Source: an uncultured Oscillibacter sp. (GTDB lineage: Bacteria > Bacillota > Clostridia > Oscillospirales > Oscillospiraceae). Taken from it: a stretch of DNA of 10,364 bases. Positions within the stretch are counted from its first letter, which is position 1. Each line of letters opens with the position of its first letter. The notes beneath the pieces were generated by a model. It saw nothing but the letters and a program-made list of their open reading frames with translations, was not told where the DNA came from and did not search any database. Where the stretch lies: positions 1 through 10,364 of the forward strand of contig CAMNAE010000033.1 of the NCBI GenBank assembly GCA_946530565.1, read 5' to 3'. Position numbers and translations under genes: made by a program. This document shows positions 1 to 8,343 of the stretch, piece after piece.

Positions 1-978
<978 letters not shown>

Positions 979-998
979 AGACGTTGATCACCTTTCTG

Positions 999-1042
999 AA
1001 AAAACCGGCAGAACGTGCGCGGTCATCGCCGTATCACGCCGG
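999..1042 (-). promoter_or_regulatory. Terminator-like hairpin plus U6 tract in the secA leader
   Basis: In the secA transcript, CCGGC (1042-1038) can pair with GCCGG (1009-1005), and GTG...CAC and CGG...CCG can pair inside the loop. The right arm is followed at once by six U residues (1004-999), then by the ribosome binding site. This is the form of an intrinsic terminator or attenuator lying between promoter and start codon. The outer stem has only five base pairs and the interior is bulged, so it may be weak or fortuitous. Confidence 0.4.
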
Positions 1043-1066
1043 GTCTCTACATAATATAACTATGAT

Positions 1067-1095
1067 ATGATAACACACAAGCGCCTCAATTGCAA
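1067..1095 (-). promoter_or_regulatory. Predicted sigma-70/sigma-A promoter for secA
   Basis: On the minus strand a -35 box TTGCAA (1095-1090) is followed by a 17-base spacer and a -10 box TATCAT (1072-1067). Transcription would begin near 1060, giving a leader of about 80 bases before the secA start at 978. An alternative -10, TATATT, lies slightly downstream with TTGTGT as its -35, so the exact start site is uncertain. Confidence 0.6.
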
Positions 1096-1199
1096 AAACT
1101 TTTCGTGAAGATTTCAAATTCTTTTAATAGATACAGCGCGTCGTAGATCGCGCCCTGACAAAAGCGCGCCTGCAAAGCCGTCTTCACTGTGAAAAGCTC

Positions 1200-1228
1200 T
1201 TTCCACGCAGCGTTTTCTGTGCTATACT
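1200..1228 (+). promoter_or_regulatory. Predicted promoter for the flavodoxin gene at 1321
   Basis: A -10 box TATACT (1223-1228) is preceded by TGC, making an extended -10. A weaker -35 box, TTTCCA, sits at 1200-1205 with a 17-base spacer. Transcription would start near 1235, leaving a leader of about 85 bases. The extended -10 compensates for the imperfect -35. Confidence 0.6.
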
Positions 1229-1243
1229 CTGTTCAATACAGGA

Positions 1244-1279
1244 CGGCAGGATCGGCTAAAATCGACCGGAATGCTGCCG
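1244..1279 (+). promoter_or_regulatory. Stem-loop in the flavodoxin leader
   Basis: CGGCAG (1244-1249) is exactly complementary to CTGCCG (1274-1279). Inside it GG-TCG and CGACC can pair with one bulged A around a GCTAAAAT loop. A perfect ten-base palindrome, AATGATCATT, follows at 1289-1298 and runs into a short T run before the ribosome binding site. I do not recognise a known riboswitch; in particular it lacks the size of the FMN (RFN) element. It may affect mRNA stability or be an operator. Confidence 0.35.
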
Positions 1280-1320
1280 CTTGAGTCGAATGATCATTTT
1301 TGTAAAGTGAGGAGATCCCC

Positions 1321-1794
1321 ATGAAAAAAGCACTTGTTGCCGTTTTCAGCGCTACCGGCACCACTGCCGGCATTGCCAAAAGACTGGCGGAAGCCGCATC
1401 CGCCGATTACTATGAGATCCGTCCCGCCGTGCCGTACACCCATGCGGATCTGAACTGGATGGATAAGACCGCACGCTCGACCAGAGAGATGAACGACCCG
1501 AAGTCCCGCCCGGCACTTGCAGACCGCGATGCACCGATCGCCGAGCATGATACGATCTTTCTCGGCTTTCCGATCTGGTGGTATGTTGCGCCGACGATCA
1601 TCAACTCGTTTCTTGAGAGCTACGTTTTTACCGGCAAGAAAATCATCCTCTTTGCGACATCCGGCGGCAGCGGCTTCGGCAAGGCGGTCTCAAGCCTGAA
1701 GCCCAGTGCCCCGGGCGCCGAGATCATCGAGGGCAAGATCCTGAACCGCAGCCCGAGCGTCGAGGCCATCCGCGCCTGGCTCGATACGCTCTGA
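1321..1794 (+). CDS. Small flavodoxin (flavodoxin_4-like)
   Basis: A 157-residue protein with the single-domain flavodoxin fold, which carries FMN and acts as a cytoplasmic electron carrier or small flavoenzyme. The FMN phosphate loop is FSATGTTAGIA at residues 9-19, with Thr where many flavodoxins have Asn in S/T-x-T-G-N-T. The second FMN loop is near GFPIWWYVAPTIINSFLES (82-100), whose paired Trp residues are typical of the short Bacillota flavodoxins, and the third loop is FATSGGSGFG at 111-120. There is no signal peptide or membrane segment. AGTGAGGAGA at 1306-1315 lies five bases before ATG and fixes the start. The gene stands alone between its own promoter and a strong terminator. Its redox partner cannot be read from the sequence. 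Confidence 0.9.
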   Translation: MKKALVAVFSATGTTAGIAKRLAEAASADYYEIRPAVPYTHADLNWMDKTARSTREMNDPKSRPALADRDAPIAEHDTIFLGFPIWWYVAPTIINSFLESYVFTGKKIILFATSGGSGFGKAVSSLKPSAPGAEIIEGKILNRSPSVEAIRAWLDTL

Positions 1795-1822
1795 GACTCC
1801 GGGCTTCCGCGATATCATTTCA

Positions 1823-1863
1823 TCAAAACACCCCGTACCATAAAGCGGCACGGGGTGTTTTGA
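1823..1863. terminator. Bidirectional intrinsic terminator between flavodoxin and typA
   Basis: A perfect 14-base-pair inverted repeat, TCAAAACACCCCGT (1823-1836) and ACGGGGTGTTTTGA (1850-1863), surrounds a 13-base loop. The G+C-rich core is flanked by A4 on one side and T4 on the other, so the same hairpin ends in a U run whichever strand is transcribed. It lies 28 bases after the flavodoxin stop and 16 bases after the typA stop, serving both convergent genes. Confidence 0.9.
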
Positions 1864-1879
1864 ATTCAAACCTGCTGTT

Positions 1880-3712
1880 TCAGCTCTTGGCCTTGTTGGA
1901 GTGGAGGGCCTTCATGCGCTTTTCGTGATCGAGGATCGCCTTGCGCATTCTCAGGCTCTTGGGCGTGACCTCAAGGAGCTCATCGTCGGCAAGGAATTCC
2001 AGGCACTGCTCAAGGCTCATCTGCCGGGGAGGTACGAGGCGCAGCGCCTCATCGGAACCGGAAGCGCGCGTATTCGTGAGCTGCTTCTTCTTGCACACGT
2101 TCACGGTCATGTCTTCGCTTCTCGGGCTCACACCGATGATCATGCCGCCGTAGACCGGAACGCCTGCGCCGATGAAAAGTGTGCCGCGCTCCTGCGCGTT
2201 GAAAAGGCCGTAGGTGATCGACTCACCGGTCTCAAAGGAGATCATCGAGCCGTTGCCGCGGCGGGTGATCTCACCCTTGAAGGGCTGATAGGAATCGAAG
2301 ACGCTTGCCATGATGCCCTCGCCGCGGGTATCGGTCAAAAACTCATTGCGGTAGCCAAAGAGCCCGCGGGCCGGGATCAGGAACTCGATCTTCATACGTT
2401 CGCCGACCGGCGTCATCTCGACAAGATCGCCCTTGCGCTGACCAAGCTTTTCGATCACAGCTCCCACACAGTCGGCGGGGACGTCCACGACCAGGCGCTC
2501 GATCGGCTCGCACTTCTTCCCGTCGATCGTCTGATAGAGCACACGGGCAGGGGAGACCTGGAACTCATATCCCTCGCGGCGCATCGTCTCGATCAGGATG
2601 GAAAGGCTCATCTCGCCGCGGCCTGCCACGTTGAAAGCGGTCTCAAGTTCGGTCTCGGTCACGCGCAGAGAGACATCGCGCAGCGTCTCACGGAAAAGCC
2701 GCTCGCGGATCTGGCGGGAGGTGACGAACTTGCCCTCGCGGCCGGCAAAGGGGGAGTCGTTGACCGAGAAGGTCATCTCCATCGTCGGAGCGGAGATCTT
2801 TACGAAGGGAAGGGGCTCGACGGTGTCGGGCGCACAGATCGTATCGCCGATCGTAATGTCGGGAATGCCGCTCATCGCAATGATGTTGCCGGCGGAGGAC
2901 TCTGGCACGCTCTTGCGTGCGAGACCTTCAAACTCATAAATAGCAGTCGCCTTGGCCTTGCGCAGGACAGCGTCGGGGTTGTGGTAGTTGCAAACCGCGA
3001 TTTCCTGGTTCTGCTTGAGAACACCGCGCTCGATGCGGCCGATCGCGATCCGGCCCACGAAGTCGTTGTAATCGATCGAAGAGACGAGCATCTGGAAGGG
3101 CTCGTCGACGTTCGCCTCGGGCGCGGGAATGTAATTGATGATCGTCTCAAAAAGGGGCTTAAGGTCTGTGCCGGGCACATCAGGAGAATAAGACGCCGTG
3201 CCGTTTCGGCCGGAGCAGAAGAGCGTCGGTGAGTCAAACTGCTCCTGCGTTGCGTCAAGGTCCATCAAAAGCTCCAGCACCTCATCGATGACCTCGTGGA
3301 TGCGCTGATCGGGGCGGTCGATCTTGTTGACGACCACGATGACTCTGTGTCCGAGCTCCAGCGCGCGGGAGAGCACAAAGCGGGTCTGGGGCATCGGACC
3401 CTCAGCGGCGTCGACAAGTAGAATAACGCCGTTGACCATCTTTAAAATACGCTCGACCTCGCCGCCGAAGTCAGCGTGGCCCGGGGTGTCGACGATATTG
3501 ATCTTGGTATCTCCGTACTGGACCGCAGTGTTTTTTGCAAGGATCGTGATGCCGCGCTCACGCTCCAGATCGCCGGAGTCCATGACACGCTCCACGACCT
3601 CCTGATTCTCGCGGTAGACGCCGCCCTGCTTGAGCATCTCATCGACGAGGGTGGTCTTGCCGTGGTCGACGTGCGCGATGATGGCCACGTTTCTCAGGTG
3701 TTCATTCTGCAT
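1880..3712 (-). CDS. typA: TypA/BipA ribosome-associated GTPase
   Basis: A 610-residue translational GTPase of the EF-G/LepA group, the usual length for TypA (BipA), which binds the ribosome and supports 50S assembly and stress or cold adaptation. GTPase motifs are visible: G1 AHVDHGKT at residues 13-20, switch I RERGITI at 51-57, G3 DTPGHADF at 75-82 and G4 NKID at 129-132. The G5 position reads FCSGRNG (165-171) rather than the common Y-A-S-A form. Domain II follows at about 200-300. EF-G-like domains III and V include [20 protein letters not shown] at 364-383 and [21 protein letters not shown] at 446-466. The C-terminal TypA domain contains [19 protein letters not shown] at 541-559, a family hallmark. 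AAGGAG at 3727-3722 is nine bases before the start. The gene is transcribed alone, towards the shared terminator. Confidence 0.98.
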   Translation of the reverse strand: MQNEHLRNVAIIAHVDHGKTTLVDEMLKQGGVYRENQEVVERVMDSGDLERERGITILAKNTAVQYGDTKINIVDTPGHADFGGEVERILKMVNGVILLVDAAEGPMPQTRFVLSRALELGHRVIVVVNKIDRPDQRIHEVIDEVLELLMDLDATQEQFDSPTLFCSGRNGTASYSPDVPGTDLKPLFETIINYIPAPEANVDEPFQMLVSSIDYNDFVGRIAIGRIERGVLKQNQEIAVCNYHNPDAVLRKAKATAIYEFEGLARKSVPESSAGNIIAMSGIPDITIGDTICAPDTVEPLPFVKISAPTMEMTFSVNDSPFAGREGKFVTSRQIRERLFRETLRDVSLRVTETELETAFNVAGRGEMSLSILIETMRREGYEFQVSPARVLYQTIDGKKCEPIERLVVDVPADCVGAVIEKLGQRKGDLVEMTPVGERMKIEFLIPARGLFGYRNEFLTDTRGEGIMASVFDSYQPFKGEITRRGNGSMISFETGESITYGLFNAQERGTLFIGAGVPVYGGMIIGVSPRSEDMTVNVCKKKQLTNTRASGSDEALRLVPPRQMSLEQCLEFLADDELLEVTPKSLRMRKAILDHEKRMKALHSNKAKS

Positions 3713-3740
3713 AGCTTTGCTCTCCTTAGCTAAACGCTTT

Positions 3741-3766
3741 TGATTGAAGCGCTCGAATTCAAATCA
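3741..3766 (-). promoter_or_regulatory. Hairpin at the 5' end of the typA transcript
   Basis: On the minus strand TGATTTGAA (3766-3758) pairs with TTCAATCA (3748-3741), eight base pairs with one bulged T around a nine-base loop. It begins a few bases after the predicted transcription start. It could be a 5' stabilising hairpin or an operator; nothing in the sequence decides between these. Confidence 0.3.
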
Positions 3767-3775
3767 CAAACGATT

Positions 3776-3804
3776 ATTATAGCCGCAGACACAGGGGAAT
3801 GCAA
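3776..3804 (-). promoter_or_regulatory. Strong predicted promoter for typA
   Basis: On the minus strand a -35 box TTGCAT (3804-3799), a 17-base spacer and a consensus -10 box TATAAT (3781-3776) lie about 65 bases upstream of the typA start. The exact spacing and near-consensus boxes suggest constitutive housekeeping transcription. Confidence 0.8.
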
Positions 3805-3904
3805 GCTGTTTTCGGTATTTTTTTCGGGCTTTCCATACGAAAAAATGCTATAAACCTGCCGGAAATCCGTCAGCGCAGACGAGTATAATCCATGGAATCT
3901 GTAG

Positions 3905-3933
3905 TTGTAATAACGGAATAACTGTGATAAAAT
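3905..3933 (+). promoter_or_regulatory. Predicted promoter for the ddl-murF-ABC-F-prfA operon
   Basis: TTGTAA (3905-3910), a 17-base spacer and TAAAAT (3928-3933), preceded by TGA as an extended -10, sit about 35 bases before the ddl start. Two more -10-like boxes lie upstream without good -35 partners: TATAAA at 3849-3854, preceded by TGC, and TATAAT at 3884-3889. A second start site is therefore possible. Confidence 0.6.
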
Positions 3934-3967
3934 AAGCTGTTGAATTGAAATCTAAGGAGCGTTTTCC

Positions 3968-5023
3968 ATGGATATTGTTGTGCTGGCCGGGGGACTTTCC
4001 ACCGAGCGGGCCGTTTCTCTGGTCACCGGCGCGTCAGTGTGCAGGGCACTGCGCCGGAAAGGCCACCGCGCGATCCTCGTTGATCTCTTTCTAGGCATCG
4101 AAACCCTGCCTGAGATTATCGGTAGCCTGTTCGATGCCGAAGACGGACTCTGCCCCGAGACCGGGATCTCTGTCACTGCACCGGACCTCGATGCCGTTCG
4201 CGCCCGGAGGACGGGCGGCGGAGACGGTTTATTCGGTCCCAACGTCTTAAAACTCTGCGCCTTTGCCGACGCTGTCTTTCTCGGTCTCCACGGACAAGAC
4301 GGTGAAGACGGCCGCATCCAGGCAGCTTTCGATCTGCTCGGCATCCCCTATACCGGCAGCGGCTACCTTGCCTCTGCGCTGGCCATGGACAAAGCGGAGA
4401 CAAAGCGCATCATGGATCACTGCGGCGTGCCGACCCCGAAGTGGCAGTTCCTCAGCTACGCGCCCGATGAGATCGACACCCTTGCAGAATCTCTTCCGCT
4501 GCCCTGCGTGATCAAAACGACCGGCGGCGGCTCTTCTCTTGGCGTGTATCTTCCCGAAACACGTGAGGCACTGCGCTCTGCCCTTCGAGAGGTTCAGGGC
4601 TTCCATGGACGCATCATTTTAGAGGAACGTAAGTACGGTCGTGAGTTCACCGTGGGTGTGCTTGGTGATCAGGCACTTCCAGCTGTTGAGATCCTGCCAT
4701 CTGTAAAGGAATTCGATTATACAGCAAAATATCAAAAAGGCGGCGCCCGGGAGCTCTGTCCGGCACCGATCACGCAGGAAGAGCAGTCGCTTTTAGGCAG
4801 TCTTGCCCTGAAGCTCCACCATGCCGTCGGTCTGCAGGTCTACTCAAGGAGCGATTTTATCCTTGACGCCGAGGGAAGGGCATGGTGCCTTGAGGTCAAC
4901 TCTCTTCCCGGCATGACCGACGCGAGCCTCGTTCCGAAAGAGGCTGCCGCGATCGGACTTCCCTATGATGATCTGTGCGAGAAGATCCTGATGGATTCGC
5001 TCAAGCTTGACAGGAGGGGCTAA
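3968..5023 (+). CDS. ddl: D-alanine--D-alanine ligase
   Basis: A 351-residue ATP-grasp ligase that joins two D-alanines for peptidoglycan precursors in the cytoplasm. The N-terminal motif VVLAGGLSTERAVSL (4-18) holds the Glu (residue 13) that binds the first D-Ala. FLGLHGQDGEDGRIQ (104-118) and PYTGSGYLASALAMDK (127-142) follow. The ATP-grasp parts are VIKTTGGGSSLGV (181-193) and ILEERKYGREFTVGV (217-231). The omega loop reads FDYTAKYQKG (249-258) with the Tyr typical of D-Ala-D-Ala ligases, not the VanA/VanB-type depsipeptide enzymes. Metal and product residues lie in SRSDFILD (293-300) and CLEVNSLPGMTDASLVP (307-323). The segment around residues 56-92 is a clade-type insert. AAGGAG at 3954-3959 is eight bases before ATG. 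murF follows after five bases. Confidence 0.98.
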   Translation: MDIVVLAGGLSTERAVSLVTGASVCRALRRKGHRAILVDLFLGIETLPEIIGSLFDAEDGLCPETGISVTAPDLDAVRARRTGGGDGLFGPNVLKLCAFADAVFLGLHGQDGEDGRIQAAFDLLGIPYTGSGYLASALAMDKAETKRIMDHCGVPTPKWQFLSYAPDEIDTLAESLPLPCVIKTTGGGSSLGVYLPETREALRSALREVQGFHGRIILEERKYGREFTVGVLGDQALPAVEILPSVKEFDYTAKYQKGGARELCPAPITQEEQSLLGSLALKLHHAVGLQVYSRSDFILDAEGRAWCLEVNSLPGMTDASLVPKEAAAIGLPYDDLCEKILMDSLKLDRRG

Positions 5024-5028
5024 ACCGC

Positions 5029-6405
5029 ATGTTTCCGATGACTGCAGGCGAGATCGCAACCGCCGTTGGCGGCACATTGCTCTCGGGCCGTGCCGCTGCT
5101 TCCATATCCGCGGTCTCCACCGACAGCCGCACCATCGAGCCGGGTGCGCTTTTTGTCGCCTGGGTAGGCGAACGCTTTGACGGGCATGATTTTATTGCTT
5201 CCGCCGCTTCCCGCGGCGCTGCGGGCTGTCTGGTCTCGAAGGCTCCTGCCGAGCGTTCCGATGACTTTTTCTGCATTCTGGTCGACGATACCCGTACTGC
5301 TCTTTTGAAACTGGCCGCTCATGTCAGGAACGCGGTCTCCATTCCCTTTGTGCAGATCACCGGCAGTGTCGGGAAGACGACGACGAAAGAGCTTCTCTCC
5401 TCGGTGCTCTCTACGCATTTCTGCCTTCTCAAGACCGAGGGCAACTTCAACAACGATATCGGCGCGCCGCTCACGGTCCTTCGGTTGAAGCCGGAGCATC
5501 AGGCCGCCGTGATCGAGACCGGCATGAACCACGCCGGTGAGATCCGCTATTTAAGTTCCATGGTCCGTCCCGACATCGCAGTGATCACGAACATCGGCGA
5601 CGCGCATATCGAGCACCTCGGCTCTCGCGAGGGGATCTTGCGCGCAAAGCTTGAGATCACAGAGTATTTAAGACCTGAGGGACTTCTGGTCTTGAATGGC
5701 GACGACGCACTGCTCGATACGGTTGAGGGGCCATGGAGGATCCTTCGCTGCGGGCGCGGCGAACACTGCGATGTGCGCGTCGGCAATATTGCCGATCACG
5801 GCGTCGACGGGGTCTGCTGCGATATTAGCAGCGGCGATAATATTATTCATGTCACGATCCCCGCGCCCGGCGTGCATATGGTGTATCCGGCCGCGATCGC
5901 AGCCGGCATTGCCTGGGAGCTCGGCCTCAGCGATCCCGAGATCGTCCACGGCATCGAAAGCTACCGTCCTGTCGGCTCCCGCATGAATGTGCTGCATCTG
6001 CCGGGACAGCGGATCCTGCTCGATGACTGCTACAATGCAAATCCGCAGTCTGTAGCGGCGGCGCTGGATATTCTTGCGCACAGCGAATGTGCGCAGCGCA
6101 TCGCCATACTCGGTGACATGGGTGAGCTTGGCGATCTCACCGCTCAGGCCCATTACAACATGGGTGCTCTTGCCGCCATGCTGGGACTTGATCTCGTGAT
6201 CGCGATCGGTGAAAAAGCACGCAACATAGCCTCCGGTGTTTCCGAAAGCGGAGGCTCCGTCAGGTATTATCCCGACCTTGTCTCGGCGTTGCCGGAGCTT
6301 GCCGCTTCTTTCTTGCCGGATACCGCGGTGCTCGTCAAAGCCTCCCACGCGATGAACTTCCCGATGGCAGTCAAAACGCTGCGTGAAAGCGTGACGGACG
6401 CATGA
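5029..6405 (+). CDS. murF: UDP-N-acetylmuramoyl-tripeptide--D-alanyl-D-alanine ligase
   Basis: MurF, 458 residues, the usual family size, adds the dipeptide made by Ddl to UDP-MurNAc-tripeptide, the last cytoplasmic step of the pentapeptide. The N-terminal substrate domain contains STDSRTIEPGALFVAW (30-45). The ATP-binding loop is TGSVGKTTTKE (111-121), followed by EGNFNNDIGAPLTVL (137-151) and ETGMNHAGEI (163-172). In GILRAKLEI, Lys207 is the expected carbamylated lysine. The C-terminal domain starts near 320 and has LDDCYNANPQS (331-341) and ILGDMGELGD (360-369). It ends with LVKASHAMNFPMAV, a variant of the usual K-x-S-R/H-x-M segment. AGGAGGGG at 5012-5019, inside the end of ddl, serves as ribosome binding site. 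ATG 5029 is chosen; ATG 5038, three codons later, is possible. The stop overlaps the next start (ATGA, 6402-6405), implying translational coupling. Confidence 0.98.
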   Translation: MFPMTAGEIATAVGGTLLSGRAAASISAVSTDSRTIEPGALFVAWVGERFDGHDFIASAASRGAAGCLVSKAPAERSDDFFCILVDDTRTALLKLAAHVRNAVSIPFVQITGSVGKTTTKELLSSVLSTHFCLLKTEGNFNNDIGAPLTVLRLKPEHQAAVIETGMNHAGEIRYLSSMVRPDIAVITNIGDAHIEHLGSREGILRAKLEITEYLRPEGLLVLNGDDALLDTVEGPWRILRCGRGEHCDVRVGNIADHGVDGVCCDISSGDNIIHVTIPAPGVHMVYPAAIAAGIAWELGLSDPEIVHGIESYRPVGSRMNVLHLPGQRILLDDCYNANPQSVAAALDILAHSECAQRIAILGDMGELGDLTAQAHYNMGALAAMLGLDLVIAIGEKARNIASGVSESGGSVRYYPDLVSALPELAASFLPDTAVLVKASHAMNFPMAVKTLRESVTDA

Positions 6406-8300
6406 TCGACATCCAGGTACGCGACATCACAAAATCCTTTGAAGTCGGGCATCCGGTGCTCAACGGCGTGACCTTTCAAATCGACCAAGGCGAGCGCGTG
6501 GGTCTGCTCGGGCGCAACGGCGCCGGAAAAACGACGCTCTTTCGCATCCTCACCGGAGAGCTTGAAAGCGACAGCGGTAAGGTGGCGATCGCCTCGGGAA
6601 GGCGGATCGGGCTTATTTCACAGATCCCCGTCTTTCCGGAAGGCTATACCGTGGAAATGGTCCTTCGCTCCGCCTTCGACCGGCTCAAGACGCTTTCATC
6701 TGAGATGGAGGAGCTTGCTGCGCGCATGGCGGCCGGGGAACAGGATCCCGTGCTTTTAAAGCGTTATGGAAGCCTCAGTGAACGTTTTGAGGTCTTTGGC
6801 GGCTATGATATCGACGTCGCGGTCAACAAGATCGCTAACGGCCTTTCGATCGATGCGCGCATGCGTGCGCAGGACTTCGACTCTCTCTCAGGCGGTGAAA
6901 AGACCCGCGTGAACCTCGGCCGCCTCATCCTGGAGGATACCGATATTCTTTTGCTCGATGAACCGACCAATCACCTGGACCTCCATGCGACCGAGTGGCT
7001 TGAAGAATATATCCGCGCTTTCCGCGGTACGGTCGTAACGATCTCACATGACCGCTACTTCCTGGATCGTGCGATCACCCGCGTGATCGAACTGGTGGAC
7101 GGTCGGGCAGAGCATTACAGCGGTAATTACAGCTTTTATGCGATTGAAAAAGAGCGTCGCTTCGAAGAGCGCCAAAAGCAGTATGAGAAGGAACAGGCCA
7201 AGATCCGCCAGCTCGAAAAGTCGGCAGAACAGCTCCGACTCTGGGCCTTTCAGGGTATGGACAAGACCTACCGCCGTGCGATCTCCATGGAAAAGCGCAT
7301 CGAGCGCATGCGCACGACGAGCCGGCCCACAAAGGCACGCAAGATGGACGCGCGCTTTCATACGGTCGAATTCCACGGCGACGAGGTCCTCGCCCTGCGC
7401 GGGATCTCCAAGGGTTGGGGCGAGCGAACACTTTTCGACGGGATCTCACTTAAGATTGAAGGCGGAGAGCGCATCGCTCTGATTGGCGACAACGGGACCG
7501 GAAAAACAACTCTTCTGAAAATGATCATGGGTGAGGAATACCCGGACGCCGGGCGCATCCGTATCGGCCCTGCGGTCTGCAGTGCGTATCTTCCTCAGCA
7601 CGTCTCTTTTGAGCATCCGGACTGGAACCTCGTAGAAAATATGATGGCAGAAAAACGCGGCATCAGTGCCCAGAGCGCACGAAACCGCCTTGCCGCCTAC
7701 GATTTCCGGGGCGAGGACGTCTTTAAGCCGGTCTCTGTGCTCTCCGGCGGTGAACAGAGCCGCTTGCGCCTTTGCATGCTGATGGACGACGCGGTGAATT
7801 TTCTGCTGCTCGACGAGCCGACCAACCATCTGGACATCGATTCCCGCGAGTGGATCGAGGAGGCAGTTGAGGCCTATGACGGCGCTCTGCTCTTCGTGAG
7901 CCACGACCGCTATTTCATCAACCGCTTTGCCCAGCGCATCTGGGAGCTCGACGGAGGTACGATCACCGATTACCCGATGGGCTACGCCGAATACCGCGCG
8001 CTCAAAGCGCGTGAGGAGGCGGAGCGCCAAAGTGCAAAAGAAGTGCCTGTCCCTGATAAGAAACCGGAGACGCACAAGACACCGTCTGTACGCCAGAAAC
8101 CGAGCGTGCGCCGCCAGATCACCGTGCTCGAGCATGAGATCGCAGACGCAGAGGCAGCACTTGAGGCACTGCAGCAGGAGATCGAGTCCTGCGGGAGCGA
8201 TTATGAGCGTATGGCGGAGCTCGCCGCTCAGCAAAGCGACGCCGAGGCTGCGCTCGAAACGCTCTATGAGCGCTGGGAGACGCTGAGCGAGGAAGCCTGA
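6402..8300 (+). CDS. ABC-F family ATPase (YdiF-like ribosome-associated factor)
   Basis: A 632-residue soluble protein with two ABC ATPase domains and no membrane segments, the ABC-F plan. Members act on the ribosome as translation or assembly factors or antibiotic-protection proteins. Domain 1: Walker A GRNGAGKT (37-44), signature LSGGE (162-166), Walker B LLLDEPTNHLD (183-193) and ISHDRYF (214-220). The charged linker (P-site tRNA interaction motif, about 242-318) is rich in K, R and E and contains WAFQGMDKTYRRAISMEKRIERM. Domain 2: GDNGTGKT (362-369), LSGGE (447-451), LLLDEPTNHLD (468-478) and VSHDRYF (499-505). The tail, about 530-632, is a basic stretch followed by a heptad-like coiled coil (572-630). 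Both catalytic Glu residues are present. There is no clear ribosome binding site at the start, which overlaps the murF stop, so reinitiation is likely. The YdiF-type assignment is a resemblance; an antibiotic-resistance role is not supported by the context. Confidence 0.93.
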   Translation: MIDIQVRDITKSFEVGHPVLNGVTFQIDQGERVGLLGRNGAGKTTLFRILTGELESDSGKVAIASGRRIGLISQIPVFPEGYTVEMVLRSAFDRLKTLSSEMEELAARMAAGEQDPVLLKRYGSLSERFEVFGGYDIDVAVNKIANGLSIDARMRAQDFDSLSGGEKTRVNLGRLILEDTDILLLDEPTNHLDLHATEWLEEYIRAFRGTVVTISHDRYFLDRAITRVIELVDGRAEHYSGNYSFYAIEKERRFEERQKQYEKEQAKIRQLEKSAEQLRLWAFQGMDKTYRRAISMEKRIERMRTTSRPTKARKMDARFHTVEFHGDEVLALRGISKGWGERTLFDGISLKIEGGERIALIGDNGTGKTTLLKMIMGEEYPDAGRIRIGPAVCSAYLPQHVSFEHPDWNLVENMMAEKRGISAQSARNRLAAYDFRGEDVFKPVSVLSGGEQSRLRLCMLMDDAVNFLLLDEPTNHLDIDSREWIEEAVEAYDGALLFVSHDRYFINRFAQRIWELDGGTITDYPMGYAEYRALKAREEAERQSAKEVPVPDKKPETHKTPSVRQKPSVRRQITVLEHEIADAEAALEALQQEIESCGSDYERMAELAAQQSDAEAALETLYERWETLSEEA

Positions 8301-8343
8301 GCGGAGTATGCCGCTTTTAGTCCCGACATAAGGAGTTCTGATT

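Larger units (their letters stand above)
979..1320. other. Gene-free divergent intergenic region between secA and flavodoxin
   Basis: This 342-base stretch is visibly richer in A and T than the genes beside it around 1050-1140. It holds an outward promoter for each flanking gene, a hairpin with a U tract in the secA leader and a stem-loop in the flavodoxin leader, listed separately. The middle part (about 1100-1199) contains short G+C-rich inverted pieces such as GCGCG...CGCGC at 1136-1153, and a 5-1-5 palindrome TTCACTGTGAA at 1183-1193 just upstream of the flavodoxin -35 box, which could be an operator. I see no convincing protein gene, tRNA or known riboswitch in it. Confidence 0.6.

Noticed and set aside
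1136..1177. G+C-rich inverted pieces (GCGCG/CGCGC) in the secA-flavodoxin gap
   Set aside because: Arms of about five bases in G+C-rich DNA are expected by chance, and no known RNA element is recognised.
1235..1320. FMN riboswitch upstream of the flavodoxin
   Set aside because: The leader is too short and lacks the multi-helix conserved core of the RFN element.
1901..3232. Long open frame of 443 codons on the plus strand, opposite typA
   Set aside because: It lies wholly antisense to a full-length, clearly conserved TypA gene. Its composition is typical of the complement of G+C-rich codons, it has no ribosome binding site, and it matches no family I know.
5668..6348. 226-codon minus-strand open frame opposite murF
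   Set aside because: It is a shadow of the MurF reading frame, with no start signal or family resemblance.
6402..8300. Antibiotic-resistance ABC-F (target protection) gene
   Set aside because: The housekeeping operon context, overlap with murF, normal base composition and long coiled-coil tail suggest a native factor; nothing points to an acquired resistance gene.
8300..8318. Small hairpin AGCGG/CCGCT followed by TTTT after the ABC-F stop
   Set aside because: Only five base pairs and four T residues, in a 43-base gap inside an apparent operon; too weak to call a terminator.
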